Below are positions 27,728 through 35,897 of a stretch of DNA of 64,000 nucleotides, in pieces. A program made the position numbers and the translations under genes. The notes beneath the pieces are model-generated. The model was given only the letters and a program-made list of their open reading frames with translations. It was not told where the DNA came from and did not search any database. The stretch covers positions 282,942 through 346,941 of the forward strand of contig NZ_JAATEO010000002.1 in the NCBI RefSeq assembly GCF_012034245.1, given 5' to 3'. This DNA is from Micromonospora thermarum (lineage in GTDB: Bacteria > Actinomycetota > Actinomycetes > Mycobacteriales > Micromonosporaceae). Every line of letters starts with the position of its first letter. The first letter of the stretch is position 1.

Positions 27728-29140
27728 ATGGACAGCAACCCCACCAGCCCGGCGACGTCGACCGAGGCCGACCCGATCGACACGCTGTCACCGGCGTTCC
27801 GGTGGGGCGTGGCGACCTCGTCGTACCAGATCGAGGGCGCGGTCGCCGAGGACGGTCGCACGGCGTCCATCTGGGACACCTTCTGCCGGGTGCCCGGCGC
27901 GGTGGCGAACGGTGACAACGGCGACGTGGCCTGCGACCACTACCACCGGATGCCGCAGGACGTGGCGCTCATCGCGGACCTGGGCCTGGACACGTACCGC
28001 TTCTCGGTGGCGTGGCCCCGGGTGCAGCCCGGTGGGCGGGGGCCGGCCAACGCGGCCGGGCTCGCCTTCTACGACCGGCTGGTCGACGAGCTGCTCGGCC
28101 GTGGGGTCGACCCGTGGGTCACCCTCTACCACTGGGACCTGCCGCAGGAGCTGGAGGACGCCGGCGGCTGGCCGGCCCGGGACACCGCGTACCGGTTCGC
28201 CGACTACGCGGAGCTGGTCTTCGACGCGCTCGGCGACCGCGTACAGACGTGGACCACGCTGAACGAGCCGTGGTGCTCGGCCATGCTCGGGTACGCGTAC
28301 GGGCTGCACGCCCCCGGCCGGCGCGACCTCGGCGACGCGATCGCCGCGGCCCACCACCTGCTGCTCGGCCACGGGCTGGCGGCCGGGCGGCTGCGTGCGG
28401 CGGCCAGCCGGCCGCTGGAGCTGGGCATCACCGTCAACCTGGCCACCGCCGACCCGGCCACCGACAGCCCGGCCGACCGGGACGCCGCCCGCGCCGCCGA
28501 CGGGCTCGGCAACCGGCTGTACCTCGACCCGCTGATCCACGGTCGGTACCCGGAGGACGTGGTGGCCGACCTGGCCCGCGAGGGGGTCCGCATCCCGGTC
28601 GAGGAGGGCGACCTGGAGATCATCTCCAGCCCGATCGACGTGCTCGGCGTCAACTTCTACTTCGGCCAGCTCTTCTCCGGCGTGGACGAGCAGGGGCGCG
28701 AGCGGGACGACGACGGCCGGCCGGTGCAGCGGGTGGTCCGCCGGGACCTGCCCCGCACCGCGATGGACTGGGAGATCGTCCCGGACTCCTTCACCGACCT
28801 GCTGGTCCGGCTCAGCCGCGACTACCCGGGCGTGCCGATGGTGATCACCGAGAACGGCGCCGCGTTCGACGACCAGCCGGACGCCGTCGGCTTCGTGGCC
28901 GACGACGACCGGGTGGACTACCTGGCCGAGCACCTGCGGGCCGTGGCGCGGGCCCGCCTGGCCGGGGCCGATGTGCGGGGCTACTTCGCCTGGTCCCTGC
29001 TCGACAACTTCGAGTGGGCGTACGGCTACGACAAGCGGTTCGGCATCGTCCGGGTCGACTACGACACCCAGCGGCGCACGCCGAAGCGCAGTGCGCTCTG
29101 GTACCGCGACACCGTCCGCCGGGTCCGCGGCAACGGCTGA
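27728..29140 (+). CDS. Glycoside hydrolase family 1 beta-glucosidase
   Basis: The ATG at 27728 has GAGGAG upstream (27718-27723), giving 470 residues. GH1 features are clear: RWGVATSSYQIEGAVAEDGRTASIWD near the N-terminus, acid/base Glu in TLNEPW (about 180), nucleophile Glu in VITENGAAF (about 375) and the aglycone/glycone-site WSLLDNFEWAYGYDKRFGIVRVDY at the end. There is no signal peptide, so it acts on imported beta-glucosides in the cytoplasm. It is the last gene of the LacI/Dpp locus, now split from the transporter by the IS element, and ends at a 16-bp hairpin. Confidence 0.95.
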   Translation: MDSNPTSPATSTEADPIDTLSPAFRWGVATSSYQIEGAVAEDGRTASIWDTFCRVPGAVANGDNGDVACDHYHRMPQDVALIADLGLDTYRFSVAWPRVQPGGRGPANAAGLAFYDRLVDELLGRGVDPWVTLYHWDLPQELEDAGGWPARDTAYRFADYAELVFDALGDRVQTWTTLNEPWCSAMLGYAYGLHAPGRRDLGDAIAAAHHLLLGHGLAAGRLRAAASRPLELGITVNLATADPATDSPADRDAARAADGLGNRLYLDPLIHGRYPEDVVADLAREGVRIPVEEGDLEIISSPIDVLGVNFYFGQLFSGVDEQGRERDDDGRPVQRVVRRDLPRTAMDWEIVPDSFTDLLVRLSRDYPGVPMVITENGAAFDDQPDAVGFVADDDRVDYLAEHLRAVARARLAGADVRGYFAWSLLDNFEWAYGYDKRFGIVRVDYDTQRRTPKRSALWYRDTVRRVRGNG

Positions 29141-29148
29141 CCGGTCAT

Positions 29149-29185
29149 GAAGCGGCCGTCCGGGTGCTCCCCGGACGGCCGCTTC
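29149..29185. terminator. Hairpin terminator after the beta-glucosidase gene
   Basis: A perfect 16-bp stem (29149-29164 with 29170-29185, 5-nt loop) lies between two convergent genes, 8 nt after one stop and 19 nt from the other. Confidence 0.88.
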
Positions 29186-29204
29186 GCCGTCTTGGCGCTG
29201 CCGG

Positions 29205-30146
29205 TCAGTACCGCAGCTTGCGCAGGTAGCGGTAGCCGACCTCGGCGGTCTGCTGCGGCGTCACGTCGGGGGTGTCGTTCTCGACGATGTACTCGAGCAC
29301 CGAGTGCTTCCGGAAGATCCGCCCGAAGTCGATCATTCCGGTGCCCAGGTCGGCCATGTCGCCGGTGGACTCGTGCCGGTCCTTCACGTGGTACTGCAGG
29401 ACGCGCTGCGGCGCGGACCGGATGACGTCCAGCGTGAAGCCTTCCGGGTCGGCCACACCGTCGCCGGACTCGATGCCGCCGGTGACGGCCCAGTAGATGT
29501 CGATCTCCAGGTGGACGAGCCTCGGGTCGAGTTCCTCCGTCAGCACGTCCCAGGGGCGCCGGCCGTTCCCGAAGTCGATCGTGAACTCGTGCGCGTGGTT
29601 GTGGTAGCCGTAGCGCAGACCGGCCGCACGCGCCGCGGCGGCCTCGACGTTCATCTGCTCCGCCCAGCGCTTCCAGTCGTCCTCGCTGTTGGAGTTCAGG
29701 TACGGGACCACCATGAACCGCTGGCCCAGGGTGAGCGCGTTCTGGATCTTCTTGTCCAGGGCGGCGGCGTCGGCGCTGATCCCGTCGTGGCTGGAGCTGG
29801 CCTTGATGCCGATGCCGTCCAGGAACTGGCGCAGCTGGGCGGCCGTACGCCCGAAGTAGCCGAGCGCCAGCTCCACGCGCGGGTATCCGATCCGGGCGAG
29901 GTGGGTGAGAGTGGCGTCGTACCCCGGCGAACCCCAGAGCGCGTCACGCACCGTCCACAGCTGGATGCTGATCAGGCCCGGGGGCACCTGGTGCCAGCCG
30001 GTGGTGCGGGTGGTCGCCTCCGCGGCCGTCCCGCCGATCCCGGACGCGAGCCCGACACCGGCGAGCACCGCCAGCGAACCGCCGAGCAGGCTCCGCCGGT
30101 CAAGCGACCGCTGCAGGGCGGCCATGCCGTTGTATCCGTAACACAT
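29205..30146 (-). CDS. Tat-exported sugar phosphate isomerase/epimerase-like TIM-barrel protein
   Basis: The ATG at 30146 has AAGGAGAG upstream, giving 313 residues. The unusual N-terminus MCYGYNGMAALQRSL precedes a twin-arginine signal (DRRSLLGGSLAVLAGVGLASG). The mature domain is an AP-endonuclease-2/xylose-isomerase-like barrel: ISIQLWTVRDAL, SSSHDGIS, YGYHNHAHEF (metal-binding His/Glu), LEIDIYWAVTGG and VLQYHVKDR. Exported members of this family have been linked to 3-keto-glycoside processing, and the ThuA/DUF1080 proteins at the left of the window fit such a pathway. That link is inference. It follows a 107-residue gene by 21 nt and is probably translated from the same message. Confidence 0.9.
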   Translation of the reverse strand: MCYGYNGMAALQRSLDRRSLLGGSLAVLAGVGLASGIGGTAAEATTRTTGWHQVPPGLISIQLWTVRDALWGSPGYDATLTHLARIGYPRVELALGYFGRTAAQLRQFLDGIGIKASSSHDGISADAAALDKKIQNALTLGQRFMVVPYLNSNSEDDWKRWAEQMNVEAAAARAAGLRYGYHNHAHEFTIDFGNGRRPWDVLTEELDPRLVHLEIDIYWAVTGGIESGDGVADPEGFTLDVIRSAPQRVLQYHVKDRHESTGDMADLGTGMIDFGRIFRKHSVLEYIVENDTPDVTPQQTAEVGYRYLRKLRY

Positions 30147-30167
30147 GGTGACTCTCCTTCCGAGGTC

Positions 30168-30491
30168 TTACTCGGTGGTGGGGACCAGGACGACCTGGTC
30201 CCTGCCGGTGAGGGTGGGCAGCCCGTCCCCACCGGCGTCGGTGTAGGACGCGACGAACACGCCGGTCAGGTTGTCGTGCTCCGGGTCGTGGCCGGACGGC
30301 AATGTCGTCTGGATCGAGCCGGTGCAGCCGTTGGCGGTGGTCTGCGGGTGCCCGTGGTCGTCGTGGCCGAGGACGTACGTCACGCTGACCCGCGCGCAGT
30401 CGACCGGCAGGTCGTCGGTCACCCGTACCTCGAACTCCACGACGTCGCCGAAGGCGAAGGCCTGGCCCTCGACCGCGAGCCGTCTCTTCAT
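30168..30491 (-). CDS. Stand-alone small domain protein related to modules of ThuA/dehydrogenase fusions
   Basis: The ATG at 30491 follows AAGGAGAGG, giving 107 residues with no signal peptide. The sequence FEVRVTDDLPVDCARVSVTYVLGHDDHGHPQTTANGCTGSIQTT style is, from memory, the same as a beta-sandwich module appended to secreted ThuA/sorbosone-dehydrogenase proteins of actinobacteria. The HDDHGHP cluster could bind metal, and two Cys could pair. Here it is encoded separately, just upstream of the TIM-barrel gene, so it may be its partner. Without a visible export signal it may stay cytoplasmic or be co-exported through Tat with the barrel protein. Function is unknown. Confidence 0.72.
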   Translation of the reverse strand: MKRRLAVEGQAFAFGDVVEFEVRVTDDLPVDCARVSVTYVLGHDDHGHPQTTANGCTGSIQTTLPSGHDPEHDNLTGVFVASYTDAGGDGLPTLTGRDQVVLVPTTE

Positions 30492-30933
30492 CTGCCTCTC
30501 CTTGTTCTGGGGACTGGCCGGGGCAGGTCCGCGGGTGCGGCTCGTTCCTCCTTTGTGGATTGATCTCGGATCTCGGGCATGACTCAGTAGCCCGTTGCGC
30601 GGTGTGCCGCATCCGCGACGGGCGAAGGATCTGGGAGATGGGCGAGGGTTGGGGGAGGGGGCGGGCGTCGAGTGAGGTGTTGGCGTGGTTAACCAGGACG
30701 AGACACCATCACGCGGCCGACGCTACAAAAGACATATTCATATGTCCATACCTTTCATCGAGCTCAGCGCAACTTTCCTTCGAGAAAGACGAAAGTCGGT
30801 GCACGTTTTACCGCAAGGGTCCGACCGTTAGGGCTTCGCCGCTGGCCGGAGGCCCTGTCTGCCGTCGGCTCGGGCACAAGGGCAAACGACAGCACCTCCC
30901 GATATCGCGCCCGTTCCGGCATCATCGAGGGCC
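30492..30933. other. Gene-free stretch with an AT-richer core
   Basis: No convincing gene lies in these 442 nt between divergent genes. The part from about 30690 to 30830 is clearly AT-richer than the surroundings and contains a short palindrome, GACATA-TTCA-TATGTC (30731-30746). It presumably holds the promoters of both flanking genes. The composition change may mark foreign DNA. Confidence 0.6.
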
Positions 30934-32079
30934 ATGGCCCTCCGGATATCGCAGAACGTGTTCGGTGAGACGCTCACGGTGTACTGGTTCGGTGCACGCA
31001 TCGAGGTGAGCGGCTTGTGGTCCGTCGACAGCCAGCATGTCTCGCTGAGCGCGACGGAATCGCAGACAGCCGCTTGGGCCGCTGCGGCGGTCGCGTGCGT
31101 GGACGAGGTCTCGGCAGCGAGCGCCGAGTTCAGCCCCGAGATGCGCCGCTTCTACCGGCGCCGCCAGTGGCGGTGGAGGCGGACGAGGTACGAGAAGGCC
31201 AAAGCCGCTTACCTGTCCCGCATCCGTGCCGCGGCTGCCGCCTATTCGCCGATCCGGAAGGCGATCGAGGAACGGCTGGCGCAGGCCGAGGCGGTTCGGC
31301 GGGAAAAGGCTCGGCGGGCGTACGAGGAGCAGGAGCGCAGGCTGGCCGAGGCGCGCGCCCGGTTCGCCGCGTGGCAGGAGCGGCAAGCGGTGGCCGACCG
31401 CCCGCTGCTGGGCGGTCTGACACCACGCGAGTTGGCCGATCGCGGCGAGGATCCGCCGGCGTGGCCACGTGAGGTTCGGGATGCGGTGGGTGACGTCGAG
31501 TCGTGGTGGGCCGAGGTCGTCGCGTGGGCTCGCAACGAACGAGCCCTGACCACCTCCGTCCGGAAGGTCGTCTCGGCGATCACCGCTACCGCTGCCGCCT
31601 TGGAGGCGGCGGGCCGACCGGGCGTCACCGCCGTCAAGGACAAGCCGTGGGAGGTCCGCCGCGGCTGGTGGATCGACTTCGACTGGACAGACCTGCCCAG
31701 CTCAGAGCCGCTGTGTACACCACCCGACGCGCCGGTCGGTCACTTGTTGGCGGGCGACTGGGACTACGACCGGTACCGACCGCGGCGGATACTCCTGACC
31801 CCATCGGTCCTCGACAAGTATGAGCTGGCGACCGTGACCAGCGAGAGCATCGCCAACGGCCTGGCCACGCGCTACCGGTGGTGGACCAGGGACATCGAGG
31901 CGTTCGCCGAAGGCATCTTCCCCATCCGTCTTACCTACCGGCAGCGTTACCACTACAGCGGTGACCTCCGCCTCCGCCTCCCGCGTCACGCCGACCCGGC
32001 CGTCTACATCCCGTACGTTCAGGCCGTGGCCGAACGCGCGGCAGCCACCTTCACCGCCCTCGCGCCAGGTCAGGAGTAG
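30934..32079 (+). CDS. Hypothetical protein with central coiled coil
   Basis: The ATG at 30934 gives 381 residues; the upstream region is AT-rich and no strong ribosome binding site is visible. I do not recognise a family. The N-terminal about 55 residues form a mixed beta segment (LTVYWFGARIEVSGLWSVDSQHVSL). Residues about 70-155 are strongly charged and heptad-like (REKARRAYEEQERRLAEARARFAAWQERQ), which suggests a coiled coil. The rest contains Trp-rich alpha/beta sequence (DFDWTDLP, GDWDYDRYRPRRILLTP, RYRWWTRDIEAF). There is no signal peptide or transmembrane helix. It stands alone beside a stretch of unusual base composition, consistent with horizontal acquisition. Confidence 0.78.
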   Translation: MALRISQNVFGETLTVYWFGARIEVSGLWSVDSQHVSLSATESQTAAWAAAAVACVDEVSAASAEFSPEMRRFYRRRQWRWRRTRYEKAKAAYLSRIRAAAAAYSPIRKAIEERLAQAEAVRREKARRAYEEQERRLAEARARFAAWQERQAVADRPLLGGLTPRELADRGEDPPAWPREVRDAVGDVESWWAEVVAWARNERALTTSVRKVVSAITATAAALEAAGRPGVTAVKDKPWEVRRGWWIDFDWTDLPSSEPLCTPPDAPVGHLLAGDWDYDRYRPRRILLTPSVLDKYELATVTSESIANGLATRYRWWTRDIEAFAEGIFPIRLTYRQRYHYSGDLRLRLPRHADPAVYIPYVQAVAERAAATFTALAPGQE

Positions 32080-32313
32080 TGGTAACGGTTTCCGGGTGAG
32101 TGACACGCTCGACGGGCAGGGCGACGGTGTCGAGCGGGCGCCGATGGCGATAGGGCGCTGCCGAGTTCCATGGCTGTGGCGTTCGCCTCGATGATGTCGG
32201 TGTTGGCGGAGGCGCGTCGTCGTCGCGGGCGGCGGCGAGCACGCAGACGAAGTACAGGCTGTCGTAGACCGACAGCAGGTTGCGGGGTGGGCGTCGTCAG
32301 CCGTGGTGCGCGC

Positions 32314-33429
32314 TCAGTCCACGACGAGGCGGTAGCCCCGGCCGATCTCGGTGGCCACGAGCCAGCCGTAATCTCCAAGCTCCGCCCGCAGTCGCCACAC
32401 GGCCTGGTCGACGCCGAAGTGTCCGGCACGGTGGGACATGGGTACGAGCCGTTCGATCGTGCTGCGGGACAGCGTGTGACCCGGGTGGTCGGCGAGGGAG
32501 CGCATGACCGTCGCCGGCCGCGACCCGAGCCGGATGGTCGTACCGTTGACCAGCACGGCGCTGCCCTGCACGGTGAAGCGATGACCGCGGGCCCGGAACT
32601 GCCGGCGGCGCGCCACCAGGACCTCCACGAGGTGCCCGGCGAGTTCCTCTGGGCTGCCGTCGGCCGCCCAGGAGACCGGTATGTCGCGCGAGCGGAAGAA
32701 CGAGGCCGACTCCGCGTGGGCGGTCGCGACCGCGACGTCCGTCGCCAGCGCACGCAGCAGCAGGCTCCCGCGACCGGCCCGGGTCGTGAAGTCGACCAGC
32801 GCGCTCGCTCCGGCGGCGGTGGCGAACGTGACCGCGTGCACCTCGCGCTGGATGACCATCTGCGCGAGCCGGTTCAGCGGCGCCAGGCCGACCGGTCGAG
32901 CGGAGCGACGGGTCGGCACGACCATCACCTCGATGCCGTGCGTACGGAGGCTGTCGATCGATCGCGTCGGCAGCGCGTCGTCGGCCGTCACCGCGACCCG
33001 GCGGCTCACCGGGTCGCGGCCGAGCAGCCAGGTCACCGCCTCGCCGAGGTCGCCGGTCGACGCCACCCAGTCGTGGGTGAAGCCGGTCTCCACCAACAAG
33101 GCGCTGACCGACTCGTTCATCGACAGGATGCTCGCGGAGCGGAGCCGGGACCGGAGTGGCTCGGCCAGGCCCCATGCTGCCGCCGCGGACAGCCACCTCG
33201 CCCATCCCGCCGCGGTGGTGGCGACGACCTGATCGACCGGAGCCTGGATGAGCCGTCGGGTGGCGATGCGCAATCTCGCGTCCCGGTAGCCGGGCACGGT
33301 CCGCAACAACGGTAGGTCGACGACCACCGCCCCGTGCTGACGTAGCAGCGCCGCGACATGGTGCAGGCCGCTGTCGGTAACGACCACTGTATATCCTGTC
33401 AGCGTCGAGTCAGCTCGGGTCGACGTCAT
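32314..33429 (-). CDS. nnaR: HemD-like / winged-helix regulator of nitrate assimilation (NnaR type)
   Basis: I choose the ATG at 33429 (MTSTRADSTLTGYTVVVTDS); the open frame upstream lacks homology-like sequence. The 371-residue product has a uroporphyrinogen-III synthase-like domain at about 12-265 (LTGYTVVVTDSG, TAAGASALVDFTTRAG) and a C-terminal OmpR/PhoB-like winged helix (about 285-370; RPATVMRSLADHPGHTLSRSTIERLVP ... VDQAVWRLRAELGD ... RGYRLVVD). This fusion is known in actinobacteria as NnaR, a co-activator with GlnR of nitrate and nitrite genes. Its divergent position to an nrt-like transporter supports that name. A candidate GlnR box lies 23 nt upstream. Confidence 0.85.
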   Translation of the reverse strand: MTSTRADSTLTGYTVVVTDSGLHHVAALLRQHGAVVVDLPLLRTVPGYRDARLRIATRRLIQAPVDQVVATTAAGWARWLSAAAAWGLAEPLRSRLRSASILSMNESVSALLVETGFTHDWVASTGDLGEAVTWLLGRDPVSRRVAVTADDALPTRSIDSLRTHGIEVMVVPTRRSARPVGLAPLNRLAQMVIQREVHAVTFATAAGASALVDFTTRAGRGSLLLRALATDVAVATAHAESASFFRSRDIPVSWAADGSPEELAGHLVEVLVARRRQFRARGHRFTVQGSAVLVNGTTIRLGSRPATVMRSLADHPGHTLSRSTIERLVPMSHRAGHFGVDQAVWRLRAELGDYGWLVATEIGRGYRLVVD

Positions 33430-33451
33430 GCGGGGAGTCTCGGGGCGCTGC

Positions 33452-33467
33452 GTTTCTGGTACGTTGC
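33452..33467 (-). promoter_or_regulatory. Candidate GlnR box facing nnaR
   Basis: Read on the minus strand this is GCAAC-n6-GAAAC, one mismatch from the actinobacterial GlnR consensus GTNAC-n6-GNAAC. It lies 23 nt upstream of the nnaR start. A single site by eye is weak evidence. Confidence 0.35.
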
Positions 33468-33553
33468 CCGGCCGTACAGGAATCGGTGAGCCGGGTCTCG
33501 CATCGAGGCTCTTCGTGGCATGATGTCTCCGACACACCCGCGCGTCGGATTCA

Positions 33554-33569
33554 TTAACCACGGCGCAAC
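33554..33569 (+). promoter_or_regulatory. Candidate GlnR box facing the nrt operon
   Basis: TTAAC-n6-GCAAC, one mismatch from GTNAC-n6-GNAAC, lies 82 nt upstream of the nrtA-like start. Its position and the function of the operon make it plausible. Confidence 0.4.
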
Positions 33570-33651
33570 AATTGCCTTGTGCACCTCACCTCACGCCGAG
33601 TTGACGGCTCAGCAACGGGCATGATTTATGGCGGCCCTACGGTCTCGGGCC

Positions 33652-34896
33652 ATGACCACCTCCCTGAACCGCCGCGGTTTTCTCCGCCTCACCGGAACTG
33701 CTGCCGCCGTCACGGCTGCCGGTGGCGTCCTGACCGCGTGCGCTGTCGATGAGAATCCCAGCCAGGCCGTTGGCGCTGGCGGTAACAACCTACGCAAGGT
33801 CAAACTCGGCTTCATCGCGCTCACCGACTGCGCGCCATTGATCGCGGCCAAGCAACTCGGCTACTTCGCCGAGCGTGGCCTGGACGTGGAACTGATCAAG
33901 CAGGCGTCATGGCCGGCGACCCGGGACAACCTGCTCAGCGGCGAGATCGACGGTGGGCACGTCCTGTTCAGCCTGCCGTTGTCGGTCGCGATGGGCATCG
34001 GCGGTAAGGCCGGCACGACCGACCTCAAGATCGCCATGGTGTTGAACAACAACGGCCAGGCCATCACGCTGAAGAAGGCGTACGCCGGCGCCGGTTACGG
34101 AGACCTCGCCGCGGCGAAGGCGCTCCTCGAGAAGGAGAAGCCCAAGCTGGCCATGACCTTCCCGGGCGGCACCCACGACACGTGGCTGCGCTACTGGCTC
34201 AAGGCGACCAAGGCCGACATCTCCAACATCCAGGTCTCGGCTGTTCCGCCACCGCAGATGGTGTCCAACATGGCCGCCAACAACCAGGACGGGTACTGCG
34301 TGGGCGAGCCGTGGGGCGCGGTGGCGGTCCAGAAGGACATCGGGTTCACCCACATCACCACGCAGGACATCTGGCAGCACCACCCGGAGAAGGCGCTGGT
34401 GGTGGGTGCCAAGCTCACCAATGACCAGGACACGCTGGCCGACATCATGAAGGCCACGCTCAAGGCCGCCAAGTGGCTGGACGACCTCACCAACCGGGAC
34501 AAGCTTGCCGACATGCTGGCGCCGGTGGGCTACGTCAACGCGCCGGCGGCGAACATCAAGGGCCGGCTGCTCGGCCAGTACGACCTCGGCGCCGGCCTCG
34601 GCAGCAAGACCTACACCGGCGATCAGATGATGTTCTTCCGGGACGGCGAAACGTCGTTGCCGCGGCGCTCCTACGTGTACTGGTTCCTTGCCCAGTACCA
34701 GCGCTTCGGCCTTGTCAAGGAAACTCCGGACTACGCCAAGCTCGCCGACGAACTCATCCTGCACGACCTCTATGCGAAGGTCGCCGCCGCCGAGGGCATC
34801 AAGATCCCGGACGACGACATGGCACCCATCCACATCAAACTCGACGACATCATGTTCGACCCGACGAACGTCGCGGACGAGGCCAGGCGGCCATGA
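33652..34896 (+). CDS. nrtA: Nitrate-type ABC transporter substrate-binding lipoprotein (NrtA/CmpA family)
   Basis: The ATG at 33652 gives 414 residues (an in-frame ATG at 33628 adds eight). The N-terminus is a Tat-like signal (NRRGFLRLTGTAAAVTAAGGVLTAC) ending in a lipobox Cys, so it is a lipid-anchored binding protein. The core has the NrtA/CmpA signatures LGFIALTDCAPLIAAKQLGYFAERGLDVEL, SWPATRDNLLSGEIDGGH and NNNGQAITL. These proteins bind nitrate, nitrite or bicarbonate; the nnaR neighbour argues for nitrate or nitrite. Its stop overlaps the permease start. Confidence 0.93.
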   Translation: MTTSLNRRGFLRLTGTAAAVTAAGGVLTACAVDENPSQAVGAGGNNLRKVKLGFIALTDCAPLIAAKQLGYFAERGLDVELIKQASWPATRDNLLSGEIDGGHVLFSLPLSVAMGIGGKAGTTDLKIAMVLNNNGQAITLKKAYAGAGYGDLAAAKALLEKEKPKLAMTFPGGTHDTWLRYWLKATKADISNIQVSAVPPPQMVSNMAANNQDGYCVGEPWGAVAVQKDIGFTHITTQDIWQHHPEKALVVGAKLTNDQDTLADIMKATLKAAKWLDDLTNRDKLADMLAPVGYVNAPAANIKGRLLGQYDLGAGLGSKTYTGDQMMFFRDGETSLPRRSYVYWFLAQYQRFGLVKETPDYAKLADELILHDLYAKVAAAEGIKIPDDDMAPIHIKLDDIMFDPTNVADEARRP

Positions 34897-35897
34897 CCGC
34901 GCGCGACGCAACACCGAGCGCCGTCGCGCCGGCCGCGGATCATTCGAGTGGTCCCACGCTGACGTCAGCCGCCCCGGCCGACGGGGCAGGCGGGGGAATC
35001 GGTGCCCCGACGACGTCCGCCGCCGGAAGCGGATCGCGGTCGGCGGCCTCGACCGCAGACATCGAGGTCGCTGGGCACCGTAGCCCGGCAACATCCTCCC
35101 GGTTGACTGCGTTGGGCAGTCGACTGGCCAGCTTCGTGGTGGCCGCCCTCTGGGCCGTGGTCGGCCTCGCGGTGTTCGTGGCGCTGTGGCAGTTCGCGAC
35201 CCGCGGCTCAACCGCGGTGCCGGGTCCGCTCGACAGCGCCCGGACCCTCGGCGACCTGCTCAGCCGGCCGTTCTTCAACACCACCAACGACAAGGGCATC
35301 GGCCTGCACCTGTACATATCGCTGCGGCGGGTGTTTTTGGGATTCGGCCTGGCCGCGCTGGTCGGCATCACGCTCGGGCTGATCATGGGCGCGGTCCGAC
35401 CCGTCTGGTCCGCGCTCAACCCGCTCGTGCAGGTGCTCCGTCCGGTGTCGCCACTGGCCTGGTTCCCGATCTGGCTCTACATCATCGAGGAACCGGCACA
35501 GTCGGCGGTCATCGTCATCTTCATCACCGCGCTGTGGCCCACTCTGATCAACACCGCGGCGGGTGCCGGCGCCATCCCGCGCGACCAGCGCAACGTGGCA
35601 CTGGTCTTCAAGTTCCGACCGCTGGCGTACCTGTGGCACGTGCTGATTCCCAACGCACTGCCCTCCATCATCACCGGCCTGCGGCTGTCCATGGGCATCG
35701 GCTGGATGGTCATCGTCGCGGTCGAGATGCTCCAGGGCAACTCCGGCATCGGTTACTTCGTCTGGAACTCGTACAACGCCCTGGAACTCGACAAGGTGGT
35801 CGCGGTCATCGTGCTCATCGGCGTGGTCGGGCTCGTCCTCGACGCGATCCTGCTCATGCTCTCCCGGTGGGTCACTCCTGAGGAGGTACACGGATGA
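34893..35897 (+). CDS. nrtB: Nitrate-type ABC transporter permease (NrtB family)
   Basis: The ATG at 34893 overlaps the nrtA stop (ATGA), giving 334 residues. An Ala/Ser/Gly-rich N-terminal arm of about 70 residues is longer than usual. The membrane domain of the BPD_transp_1 type follows (helices from LASFVVAALWAVVGLAVFVALW onward) with the conserved cytoplasmic EAA-like loop (LVFKFRPLAYLWHVLIPNALPSIITGLR) and GWMVIVAVEMLQGNSGIGYFVWNSYNALE, typical of nitrate/sulfonate/taurine permeases. Its stop overlaps the ATPase start. Confidence 0.93.
   Translation: MTARDATPSAVAPAADHSSGPTLTSAAPADGAGGGIGAPTTSAAGSGSRSAASTADIEVAGHRSPATSSRLTALGSRLASFVVAALWAVVGLAVFVALWQFATRGSTAVPGPLDSARTLGDLLSRPFFNTTNDKGIGLHLYISLRRVFLGFGLAALVGITLGLIMGAVRPVWSALNPLVQVLRPVSPLAWFPIWLYIIEEPAQSAVIVIFITALWPTLINTAAGAGAIPRDQRNVALVFKFRPLAYLWHVLIPNALPSIITGLRLSMGIGWMVIVAVEMLQGNSGIGYFVWNSYNALELDKVVAVIVLIGVVGLVLDAILLMLSRWVTPEEVHG

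Noticed and set aside
30560..31009. Plus-strand open frame of 149 codons in the AT-rich gap
   Set aside because: It overlaps the start of the coiled-coil gene, has no ribosome binding site or family pattern, and has irregular codon usage.
32227..32313. Minus-strand stretch reading RNLLSVYDSLYFVCVLAAARDD, slightly like a PIN-domain core
   Set aside because: It is only about 24 residues between a stop and low-complexity sequence. That is too short to call a toxin-domain remnant.
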